Assembly (NCBI GenBank): GCA_964391015.1
Contig: CAYMKU010000019.1
Span: 8,083-72,082 of the forward strand
Source of the DNA: XYD12-FULL-36-8 sp964391015
Lineage (GTDB): Bacteria > Bacteroidota > Ignavibacteria > Ignavibacteriales > Ignavibacteriaceae
Reading direction: 5' to 3'
DNA: 64,000 bases
Shown: piece by piece, positions 54,475-63,125 of the stretch
Position numbering within the stretch: position 1 is the stretch's first letter
Layout of the letters: each line of letters opens with the position of its first letter
Program-made: the position numbers and the translations under genes
Notes under the pieces: model-generated
Told to the model about the DNA's origin: nothing
The model's input: the letters and a program-made list of their open reading frames with translations, nothing else
Database searches by the model: none

Positions 54475-57297
54475 ATGAAAAAATTTGTTGTACTGTTTTT
54501 CAACTTATCCATATTAACATTTTCTCAAGTAACTACTTCACCGCAATATCCAACGCAGAATGATTCTATAGTAGTTTTTCTTGATGCCACACAACCAGGC
54601 GCAGAAGAACTTTTAAATTATACCGGGACTATTTATGCTCATACAGGAGTCAATACAAATATCGGGAATTGGCAGCATGTAATAGGAAGCTGGGGAAACA
54701 ATACCACTCAACCTGCTTTGACCAGAATTGATGCGAACCATTACAAGCTTACAATTGGACGACCTCGGCAATTCTACAGTGTTACAAATGTATCAGAAAA
54801 AATACTTGCCTTGGCTTTGGTGTTACGTTCATCTGATGGTGCAAAACAAACACGACCGGATATTTTTACTAATCTCTATGAACCAGGAATAACAGTAGTA
54901 ATTAACAGTCCAAGTATTTCACTTCTTTATGGTGATCCTTTGCGCTCGCCGGCATTTGCCTCACCTACAGACACGATTCAAGTTCAATTGACAGCAGCAG
55001 AAATTGGAACTGTAATATCAACCTTCAAACTTTATGTGAATAGTGTTCAAGTTGCGCAGACATCGTCAAACCAAATAAATTATAATTTTATTGCTGCACA
55101 ATATCCTCAAGGGACAAATAACATTTCAGCAGTTGCGGTAGATACTTCAAATATAGTTGATTCTACGGAGTTCATAATATATGTTAACCCTCCGGTTCAA
55201 GATGCCTCTCTTCCATCAGGAATGAAATATGGGATCAATTATGAAAATCCGACCAAAGTTACAGTTGCTTTATTAGCGCCGTATAAAAAATTCATTTACG
55301 TAGTTGGTGATTTTAATGACTGGAAAGTAAATCCAAACTACTATATGAAGCGTGATGTAATAGACTCAAACAAAGTTATTTGGTGGTTAACTATTAATGG
55401 TTTGAATCCTGGACAGGAATATGCATTCCAATATCTTGTTGATGGAGAAATTAGAATTGGCGATCCATATACAGAAAAAGTTCTCGATCCATGGAATGAC
55501 CCTTACATATCAAGTACAACATATCCTAATTTGAAACCATATCCTTCAGGTAAAACTTCTGAGATTGTTTCAGTACTTCAAACAAACCAAACTCCTTATA
55601 CCTGGAACGTGACAAGTTTTCAACGCCCTCAGAAGAAAGATCTTGTAATTTATGAATTACTTATTCGTGATTTTCTTTCATCGCATAATTATAAAACGCT
55701 GACTGACACAATAAAGTATTTAAAGAATCTGGGTGTTAATGCAATAGAGTTAATGCCGGTAATGGAATTTGAAGGAAATGAAAGCTGGGGATACAATCCG
55801 AGTTTTCATCTTGCAGTTGACAAATACTACGGACCGAAAAATGATTTAAAGAAATTTATTGATACAGCGCATGCAAATGGAATCGCAGTTATTCTTGACA
55901 TGGTGTTGAATCATGCCTACGGGCAATCACCATTGGTAAGATTGTATTGGGATTCATTCAATACTCGTCCCGCTGCAAACAATCCTTGGTTTAATGTTGT
56001 CTCTCCTAATCCAGTTTTTTCTTTTGGTTATGATTTTAATCATGAAAGCCAGGCAACAAAAGATTATGTAGATAGGGTAAATCGTTTTTGGTTAGAGGAC
56101 TATAATTTTGACGGATTCAGATTTGATTTTACGAAGGGTTTTACAAATACTCCCGGTGACGGAGGAAGTTATGATCAAGCAAGGATTAATATCCTTGAAA
56201 GAATGGCAAACAAAATTTGGGAGTATGATTCGACAGCTTATGTTATTCTGGAACATTTTGGACCAAATAGCGAGGAAACTGTTTTATCAAATTATGGTAT
56301 GATGCTTTGGGGAAATATGAATTACCAGTACAACGAGGCTACGATGGGATATGCATCTGATTTAAGCGGGGGTTATTATGTGAACCGCGGGTGGCAAAAT
56401 CCTCATCTTGTTTCTTATATGGAAAGTCATGATGAAGAAAGGTTGATGTACAAAAATTTAACGTACGGAAATTCAAACGGTTCATACAACATAAAAGATA
56501 TTAGGGTAGCGATAAACAGAATAAAGCTGGCTTCAGCATTCTTCTTTACGATACCTGGTCCAAAAATGATTTGGCAGTTTGGCGAGCTTGGTTATGATTA
56601 TTCGATCAATTACAATGGACGAATTGGCAACAAACCTATCCGTTGGGACTATTTATCCGATCCTAAAAGATTAAAGCTTTACAAAGTTTTCTCAGAAATT
56701 ATTGAGCTTAAAAAGAATTATGAGGCATTTCGAAGCGGAACATTTTCAACAGTTCTTTACGGTTATGGTAAAAAGATAAATATCACTCATCCTTCAATGG
56801 ACGTTTCAATCATTGGAAATTTTCATGTCATTTCTATTAGTGTTATGCCGACATTCAGCAGAACAGGGAAATGGTATGAGTTTTTCAGCGGTGACAGCGT
56901 AGATGTCAGTGATGTTAATATGCTCGTTACTTTGCAGCCAGGTGAGTTCAAAATTTATACAACAGTAAAACTGCCTTCTCCTGAACCCGATTTATTATCT
57001 GATGCTGAGGAAGAAATTACAGAATTATTGCCAACGGACTTTAAGTTGTTTCAGAATTATCCAAATCCGTTTAATCCTGCGACCAAAATCCAGTATGCAA
57101 TAGGCAGCAGGCAATTTGTAACGATCAAAGTTTACGACATTCTTGGAAATGAAATTGAAACATTAGTTAATGAAGAAAAATCTCCCGGTACATATGAGTT
57201 AACATGGAATGTAGCAAACCTTCCGAGCGGAGTATATTTCTATCAAATGCTTGCAGGCTCGCTAATAGAAACGAAGAAGATGGTGTTGCTCAGATAA
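54475..57297 (+). CDS. Secreted GH13 alpha-amylase family enzyme with T9SS domain
   Basis: 940 residues. Signal peptide; an N-terminal beta-rich region (to about 240); a CBM48/pullulanase-like domain (IYVVGDFNDWKVNP, about 255-350); then the GH13 barrel with nucleophile Asp551 (FRFDFTKG), acid/base Glu593 (VILEHFG) and stabilising Asp653 (ESHDEERL); a C-terminal beta domain; and a T9SS sorting domain (FQNYPNPFNPATK ... SGVYFYQMLAGS). It hydrolyses alpha-glucans and is exported through the Por secretion system. Specificity between amylase and branching/debranching enzyme cannot be fixed by eye. Confidence 0.9.
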   Translation: MKKFVVLFFNLSILTFSQVTTSPQYPTQNDSIVVFLDATQPGAEELLNYTGTIYAHTGVNTNIGNWQHVIGSWGNNTTQPALTRIDANHYKLTIGRPRQFYSVTNVSEKILALALVLRSSDGAKQTRPDIFTNLYEPGITVVINSPSISLLYGDPLRSPAFASPTDTIQVQLTAAEIGTVISTFKLYVNSVQVAQTSSNQINYNFIAAQYPQGTNNISAVAVDTSNIVDSTEFIIYVNPPVQDASLPSGMKYGINYENPTKVTVALLAPYKKFIYVVGDFNDWKVNPNYYMKRDVIDSNKVIWWLTINGLNPGQEYAFQYLVDGEIRIGDPYTEKVLDPWNDPYISSTTYPNLKPYPSGKTSEIVSVLQTNQTPYTWNVTSFQRPQKKDLVIYELLIRDFLSSHNYKTLTDTIKYLKNLGVNAIELMPVMEFEGNESWGYNPSFHLAVDKYYGPKNDLKKFIDTAHANGIAVILDMVLNHAYGQSPLVRLYWDSFNTRPAANNPWFNVVSPNPVFSFGYDFNHESQATKDYVDRVNRFWLEDYNFDGFRFDFTKGFTNTPGDGGSYDQARINILERMANKIWEYDSTAYVILEHFGPNSEETVLSNYGMMLWGNMNYQYNEATMGYASDLSGGYYVNRGWQNPHLVSYMESHDEERLMYKNLTYGNSNGSYNIKDIRVAINRIKLASAFFFTIPGPKMIWQFGELGYDYSINYNGRIGNKPIRWDYLSDPKRLKLYKVFSEIIELKKNYEAFRSGTFSTVLYGYGKKINITHPSMDVSIIGNFHVISISVMPTFSRTGKWYEFFSGDSVDVSDVNMLVTLQPGEFKIYTTVKLPSPEPDLLSDAEEEITELLPTDFKLFQNYPNPFNPATKIQYAIGSRQFVTIKVYDILGNEIETLVNEEKSPGTYELTWNVANLPSGVYFYQMLAGSLIETKKMVLLR

Positions 57298-57302
57298 TTT
57301 TA

Positions 57303-57331
57303 AGGCAGGGGCATGATGTATCATGCCCTAC
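57303..57331. repeat. Palindromic element after the amylase gene
   Basis: GGGGCATGA pairs with TCATGCCCT over TGTA, nine pairs. A run of T follows at 57335, so it may act as a terminator for the amylase transcript. The GTAGGGGCATGAT-type sequence is common in intergenic spaces of many bacterial genomes. Confidence 0.65.
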
Positions 57332-57426
57332 AAATTTTTTCCAGGATATAATATTTCTCTCATATCAATTCTGTATTTTACTACCCAAGTTCAAGTTAAT
57401 TTTTTTCAATTAAATAAAGATTAATT

Positions 57427-58611
57427 ATGGAATGGATTGTCATTATACTTTGGCTTTCAATTATTAACGGTGCTCTTGGCGGACAATACGTCCTTAACTG
57501 GATGGCAAATCAGCCCAAATATACCGGCAACCTTCCAATTGATATTTCGCCTGGTGTAATGACTTGGTGGAGAGAAATTTCAAAGCTTTCCTGGGCTGTA
57601 GTTGCAACAACTACTGAAGTTATTCGCGGTAAAGAAATGAAATACCTCTGGCCAGGAATGCTCTCAATGGCAACAATTATGATTTGTGCATTCACCGGTG
57701 TAATTGAGAATATTGGTTTCTTTTACTTACCGAGATTTTATTCTCCACACATTTATGCTCCTTATGTAAATATTTATCTTGTTACACTTCCTTTTTTCGG
57801 AAAGTTTTTATTTAATGCACCAATCCGGAAAGAACATTGGTTCGGAGTAATTCTAGTAATTATCGGAATTGCAATTCCCAAAATGTTTGATAGTGTTGCT
57901 TCAAAAAGTAGCCTTCTCGATTGGAATGCAATAATATGGATATTAATTATTAATGTTTGTCTTTGTTCGCAGCAGGTTTTGAATAACAAAACGGTTCAAA
58001 CGGCATTAAAAGGTGTTGGTCCAAATGCATTAGTTGTTTGGCGTGAGATCTGGAAAATGGTTTTCATTTCGCTGGCAATATTAATCTTTCCAATGATTGC
58101 GAGTATGACTAATGCTCATCTTCCTCAACGTATTGCCACTGAAAGATATGAAAAAGAAGTCGCCCCTAAGTTAGATAATGCAAAAAAGGAATTTCTTGAA
58201 AAACATTACTCGTTTAATGGAACTGAGTACATTTTAAATTCTGAAGTTACACCCGAAGCAAAAGAGAAGATTAAAGAAATATACGCGGCAACAGACTACA
58301 ACAGATTCTTCTCACTTTTTGAGGGAAACATTATTCCAAATAATTGGCTGCCGATTTTATTTGTAGTTCTTGCAGGTTTGACGGGATACATTTACAGTTT
58401 TGGTTTCTTTAAGCTTTCTCGATTTGCAGCGCATTTCTGGGTTCCTTATACAAATGTCTATTTAGCATTGCTTCCATTTGTCATGCTGCTCTTTGGAAAA
58501 GAAGTTACTTTAATTCAAATTCTTGGTGCTGTTGTTGTAACTGCTGGGTTGATCATTGGTGTTTCAGATTACAGTAAGAATAAAGTTGAAGAAATAGTTA
58601 AAAAGTATTGA
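57427..58611 (+). CDS. Internally duplicated DMT/EamA-like transporter
   Basis: 394 residues with about ten helices. The two halves are clear repeats: GFFYLPRFYSPHIYAPYVNIYL near residue 100 against GFFKLSRFAAHFWVPYTNVYL near residue 325, and TWWREISKLSWAV against VVWREIWKMVFIS. About 90 soluble residues (210-300) separate them. The EamA drug/metabolite transporter fold is built from such a duplication, but no close family is recognised and substrate is unknown. Flanked by two palindromes. Confidence 0.65.
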   Translation: MEWIVIILWLSIINGALGGQYVLNWMANQPKYTGNLPIDISPGVMTWWREISKLSWAVVATTTEVIRGKEMKYLWPGMLSMATIMICAFTGVIENIGFFYLPRFYSPHIYAPYVNIYLVTLPFFGKFLFNAPIRKEHWFGVILVIIGIAIPKMFDSVASKSSLLDWNAIIWILIINVCLCSQQVLNNKTVQTALKGVGPNALVVWREIWKMVFISLAILIFPMIASMTNAHLPQRIATERYEKEVAPKLDNAKKEFLEKHYSFNGTEYILNSEVTPEAKEKIKEIYAATDYNRFFSLFEGNIIPNNWLPILFVVLAGLTGYIYSFGFFKLSRFAAHFWVPYTNVYLALLPFVMLLFGKEVTLIQILGAVVVTAGLIIGVSDYSKNKVEEIVKKY

Positions 58612-58679
58612 TCGACAGGTTTTTGTTTGAATCAATGTTGTGATTGACTGTTGATAGTAGTGTATAACTCAAATTTGTC

Positions 58680-58700
58680 ACCCCGAACTAGTTTCGGGGT
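58680..58700. terminator. Palindromic bidirectional terminator between the transporter and typA
   Basis: ACCCCGAA pairs with TTCGGGGT over CTAGT. The GTCACCCCGAAC...TTTCGGGGTCT form is a repeat type common in Bacteroidota-related genomes. It separates convergent genes. Confidence 0.65.
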
Positions 58701-58725
58701 CTAATAAAATTAAAAATTTTGCTCT

Positions 58726-60537
58726 TCACACAACTTTCTTGCCTAAATTATATCTCTTTCGTTCATTCGAATCTAAATAGATTTTTCGCATACGAATTGA
58801 TTTTGGAGTGACCTCTACCATTTCGTCATCTTCAATGTATTCGAGTGCTTCTTCAAGAGAGAATTTAACTGCGGGAGTAATTTTTATCGCCTTATCTGAA
58901 CCGGAAGCCCGCATGTTTGTAAGTTTTTTTCCTTTCTGAACATTTACTTCAATATCATTTTCTTTTGTGTGCTCGCCAACAATTTGTCCCTGGTAAACAA
59001 TATCTCCGGGATCAATAAAAAATCTTCCTCTATCCTGAAGGGAATCAATTGCATAAGCAGTTGAAGCTCCTTCACCCATCGAGATCATAACTCCATTTTT
59101 AGTTGTTCCAATTGATCCTTTGAAAAATTCGTACTGATAAAATCTATGATGCATAATTGCTTCACCTGAAGTTGCGGTTAGAACTTTTGTTCTCAATCCC
59201 ATAATTCCGCGTGAAGGAATATGAAATTCCAGCTTGTTCATATTTCCCTTGTTTTCCATTTTAATTAATTCACCGCGACGCTGTCCAACAAGTTCAATCA
59301 CTTTACCAGCAAAATCAGCAGGAACATCTACAACAAGCACCTCGATAGGTTCGGCTTTTCTTCCATCAATTGCTTTGTAGATTACTTTTGGTTCACGAAT
59401 TTGAAGCTCGTAACCTTCACGTCTCATGTTTTCTATTAAGATGGAAAGATGTAGTATCCCTCTGCCGGAAACTTTGTACGAATCCGGTGAAGATGTTTCT
59501 TGAACTTTTAATGCAACATTGTGCTCAAGTTCCTTGAAAAGTCTATCTCTTAGTTGTCTTGATGTAACAAACTTACCTTCTCTTCCGTAGAACGGTGAAT
59601 TATTAACTGTGAATGTCATGCTTATTGTTGGTTCATCTATTGAAACGTATGGTAAAGGTTCGGGATTTTCTGCGTCGGCAATTGTATCACCAATATCAAC
59701 ATCTTCTATACCTACAATTGCACATATATCGCCGCAATAGACTTCTTCAACTTCTGTTCGGTTCAAACCTTCGAAAACAAACAATTGTTTTAAGGAGGTT
59801 TCATGGATGACACCATTTCGTTTAATGATGCAAAGCTTGCCTGATTTTCTGAGAGTTCCCCTGAATACTCTTCCGATTCCAATTCGTCCGACATAATCGT
59901 TGTAATCAAGAGTGGTAATTTGTATCTGAAGCGATCCATGCAAAATTGGAGGAGGAGGAATATCTTTTATTATTGCATCAAGCAAGGGATTCAGATTTTT
60001 ATGCTGATCTTTCAAATGCTTAACTGCCCAGCCATCTCTACCGCTTGCATAAAGAACAGGAAAATCGAGCTGATGCTCTTCTGCACCAAGATCAATGAAT
60101 AAATCATAAATTTCATCAAGCACTTCTTCAGGACGGTTATCCGGTCTATCAATTTTATTGATTACAACAATCGGCTTAAGATGAAATGACAGAGCTTTCT
60201 CAAGCACAAATCTTGTTTGCGGCATAGGGCCTTCGAATGAATCAACCAACAACAAAACTCCGTCTGCCATTTTTAGGACTCGCTCAACTTCGCCGCCAAA
60301 GTCCGCATGTCCTGGTGTATCAATTAAATTAATTTTATAATGTTTATATGGGATGCTGATATTCTTAGCTAGAATGGTTATTCCTCTTTCACGTTCAAGA
60401 TCGTTTGAATCGAGAAATCTTTCTCTAACAACCTGGTTTTTTCTGAATACTTCACATTGTTTCAGTATTTGATCAACGAGCGTAGTTTTACCATGGTCCA
60501 CATGAGCAATGATTGCAATATTTCTAATTTCTTTCAA
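58726..60537 (-). CDS. typA: Ribosome-associated GTPase TypA/BipA
   Basis: Translational GTPase involved in 50S assembly and stress growth. I start at TTG 60537, which has GGAGA five bases upstream and gives (M)KEIRNIAIIAHVDHGKTT, the family start; a TTG five codons earlier lacks a ribosome site. About 603 residues. G1 AHVDHGKT, switch RERGITILAKN, G3 DTPGHADF and G4 NKID are intact, followed by domains II, III, V and the TypA-specific C-terminal domain. Confidence 0.94.
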   Translation of the reverse strand: MKEIRNIAIIAHVDHGKTTLVDQILKQCEVFRKNQVVRERFLDSNDLERERGITILAKNISIPYKHYKINLIDTPGHADFGGEVERVLKMADGVLLLVDSFEGPMPQTRFVLEKALSFHLKPIVVINKIDRPDNRPEEVLDEIYDLFIDLGAEEHQLDFPVLYASGRDGWAVKHLKDQHKNLNPLLDAIIKDIPPPPILHGSLQIQITTLDYNDYVGRIGIGRVFRGTLRKSGKLCIIKRNGVIHETSLKQLFVFEGLNRTEVEEVYCGDICAIVGIEDVDIGDTIADAENPEPLPYVSIDEPTISMTFTVNNSPFYGREGKFVTSRQLRDRLFKELEHNVALKVQETSSPDSYKVSGRGILHLSILIENMRREGYELQIREPKVIYKAIDGRKAEPIEVLVVDVPADFAGKVIELVGQRRGELIKMENKGNMNKLEFHIPSRGIMGLRTKVLTATSGEAIMHHRFYQYEFFKGSIGTTKNGVMISMGEGASTAYAIDSLQDRGRFFIDPGDIVYQGQIVGEHTKENDIEVNVQKGKKLTNMRASGSDKAIKITPAVKFSLEEALEYIEDDEMVEVTPKSIRMRKIYLDSNERKRYNLGKKVV

Positions 60538-60714
60538 TGAGTCTCCAAGCAAAATAAATTTCTAATACCAATTTACTGAATGTTTAGATGAGTTTAGGAG
60601 TATATTATTTAGAGAATATGATATTCAATTGAAAGTTGAAAGTAATGTCTTTAAGTTAGAAGTGAAACTCAAAATAGATTTAATTGTTAATGTAATATTG
60701 ATTGAAATACAATT

Positions 60715-63108
60715 ATGAGAAAAACTCTTCAGTTGACTTTTTTAATGATACTTTTATCCACAATATACCTTCATGCACAAACTGATGACAGCTGGAAGCT
60801 TTATGATGATTCCCATATTGCAAGAGTTGATATATCCATTGATACAGCGGCATTAAATTGGATTTACAACAACGTGCAAAGCGATTCCGAGCATGTTGCA
60901 GTTTTCCATTTCAAAAATAATTGGATTGATGAAACAGTTGATTCAATTGGATTTAGATTACGCGGAAATACTTCGCGTGAAGCGAAAAAGAAATCTTTTA
61001 AAGTATCGTTCAATACGTTCAAAAAAGGGAGAGACTTTCACAACGTTGAAAAACTAAACCTTAATGGTGAGCATAACGATCCTTCGATTATCAGAAGCAA
61101 ACTCTGTTTTGATCATTTTGAAACTATTGGCTTAAAAGCAAGCCGCGCTAATCATGTTGCTGTTTACATCAATGGTAATTACTATGGGCTTTACATAAAT
61201 GTTGAGCATATTGATGAAGAATTTCTAAAGAAGAATTTTGCAGATGATTCTGGAAATCTATGGAAATGTTTGTATCCTGCAGACCTTACATACTTGGGAA
61301 GCGATCCATCTATCTACATTAACCTTAACAGCGATGGACGACCTGCATATGAGCTATCAACCAATGAACAGCAAATGGATTTTACAAAATTGGTTCGGCT
61401 GATTACAATTCTTAATAATACACCTGCTGCTTCATTACCTGATTCACTTGAATCTGTGATAGACATTTCTGAAGTGTTGAAATATTTTGCACTGAATGTT
61501 TTGATGGGAAGCTGGGACGATTATTGGTCGTTAATGAATAATTATTATCTCTACCATGAACCATCAATCGATAAATTTCATATAATTCCTTATGATTACG
61601 ATAATACTTATGGTGTTGATTGGTTTAATATAAATTGGACGACAGCAAATCCATACAATTTTCCTAAAGTCGTGAGCGGATCCAGACCGCTTGCAGAAAA
61701 GCTAATGGCGAATTCACAATACAGAAACTTATATACACATTTCATAGAGTTCATTCGAAATAATGCTTACTCTCTTTACATTTGGGAAAATCACATAGAC
61801 AGCATTAAACAGATGATTACGCCTTATGCAATTTCTGATCCATTTCGAGTACTCGATTATGGATTTACAACAGCAGACTTTTTCAATTCTTATTCTTCAA
61901 CGGGATTTTCAAATCAGCATGTAAAATATGGACTGAAACAATTCGTAAATCTCCGAAACAACTCTACATTCAGCCAATTATCATATCTTTCAGCAAAACC
62001 AATTGCATATAAAATTAGCTATGAACCGCAACATCCCGGACCAGCCGATTCAATTCGTGTTTATGTTTCTGCATTCAGTTATTTGGGACTGAATGAAGTA
62101 TCAATTCATTTTACGAGAACAGGCAGTACTTCTACAGAAACTTATCCCATGATTTTCTCCCCAATCATCAGTGCAAAAAATGTTGATGAAGCAGACAGAT
62201 ATGTCGGAGTGATACCTCCTCTTGGTATAAGTGGTTCAGGAAGTTTTTCAATCAATCTAAAGGATGTTTCAAGCCAAGTTCAAATTTATCCGAGGAAAGC
62301 GCCTATTGATATTTCTGCATCAGTATCGGCTGCCCATGATGTTCTAATAAATGAATTTCTTGCAGATAATGTAAACTCCTTTCCCGACCCTTCTGGCGAT
62401 CATGATGATTGGGTTGAGCTTTATAATCCGATTACGTCACCTGTTTTACTAACCGGAAGATATATGACAGACAATCCTACTAATCTTACTAAGTGGAGAT
62501 TTACACAACCATCCCTTTATTTAAATCCGGGCGAGTTTTTAGTTGTTTGGTGCGATGATAATCTTACTCAGCCTGGTATTCATGCAAACTTTAAACTAAG
62601 TAAAAGTGGTGAATATATTGCTTTAATTGATACTAATGGAACTACGATTCTCGATTCAATTACTTTTGGGCTGCAAAAAACAGATACATCTTATGGTAGA
62701 TTCCCGAATGGAACAGCAGCATGGTTATTTATGAATCCGACTCCCGGAAGCAGTAATGTAGTTACCCGTGTTGAAGATGAAACTCTTTTGTTTAATGATT
62801 TTAGATTGGAACAGAATTACCCTAATCCATTTAATCCATCAACAAAAATTCGTTATACTATTGGAACCCCTCCTTCATCCTCCCCTTTAGTAAAAGGGAG
62901 GAACGAGGTGGGGTTTGTCTCTCTCAAAGTTTACGATGTCCTCGGTAACGAAATTGCTACATTGGTGCACGAAGAACAATCTCCAGGAATGTATGAAGTA
63001 GAATTCAATCCTTCATTAAGTATCAAGCATCCGGCATCTGGGATGTATTTCTACCGGCTGCAAGTTGGTGATGTCGTTCAAACCAAAAAGATGTTATTGT
63101 TAAAGTAG
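60715..63108 (+). CDS. Secreted CotH-kinase / lamin-tail protein with T9SS domain
   Basis: 797 residues. Signal peptide (ends YLHAQ); a CotH kinase-like domain (RLRGNTSREAKKKSFKVSFN, LNGEHNDPSIIRSKL, IPYDYDNTYG), a lamin-tail domain (about 540-690: VLINEFLADNVNSFPDP, DDWVELYNP) and a T9SS C-terminal sorting domain (EQNYPNPFNPSTK). The sorting domain carries an in-frame insertion of about 16 residues at 62865-62915 that is itself a DNA palindrome. CotH domains in spore coat proteins phosphorylate partners; whether this secreted one is active is unknown. Confidence 0.88.
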   Translation: MRKTLQLTFLMILLSTIYLHAQTDDSWKLYDDSHIARVDISIDTAALNWIYNNVQSDSEHVAVFHFKNNWIDETVDSIGFRLRGNTSREAKKKSFKVSFNTFKKGRDFHNVEKLNLNGEHNDPSIIRSKLCFDHFETIGLKASRANHVAVYINGNYYGLYINVEHIDEEFLKKNFADDSGNLWKCLYPADLTYLGSDPSIYINLNSDGRPAYELSTNEQQMDFTKLVRLITILNNTPAASLPDSLESVIDISEVLKYFALNVLMGSWDDYWSLMNNYYLYHEPSIDKFHIIPYDYDNTYGVDWFNINWTTANPYNFPKVVSGSRPLAEKLMANSQYRNLYTHFIEFIRNNAYSLYIWENHIDSIKQMITPYAISDPFRVLDYGFTTADFFNSYSSTGFSNQHVKYGLKQFVNLRNNSTFSQLSYLSAKPIAYKISYEPQHPGPADSIRVYVSAFSYLGLNEVSIHFTRTGSTSTETYPMIFSPIISAKNVDEADRYVGVIPPLGISGSGSFSINLKDVSSQVQIYPRKAPIDISASVSAAHDVLINEFLADNVNSFPDPSGDHDDWVELYNPITSPVLLTGRYMTDNPTNLTKWRFTQPSLYLNPGEFLVVWCDDNLTQPGIHANFKLSKSGEYIALIDTNGTTILDSITFGLQKTDTSYGRFPNGTAAWLFMNPTPGSSNVVTRVEDETLLFNDFRLEQNYPNPFNPSTKIRYTIGTPPSSSPLVKGRNEVGFVSLKVYDVLGNEIATLVHEEQSPGMYEVEFNPSLSIKHPASGMYFYRLQVGDVVQTKKMLLLK
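62865..62915. repeat. Palindromic element inserted in frame in the T9SS domain of the CotH gene
   Basis: Outer arms ACCCC/GGGGT and inner CCTCCCCTTT/AAAGGGAGG (one bulged C) over a short loop. It encodes TPPSSSPLVKGRNEVG, placed where the amylase sorting domain has only three residues (IGSRQFVTIKVYD). It shares the ACCYC, CCTTC-TCC and GGAACG features of the palindrome at 51756-51806. Confidence 0.8.
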
Positions 63109-63125
63109 TTCATTATATTACAATT

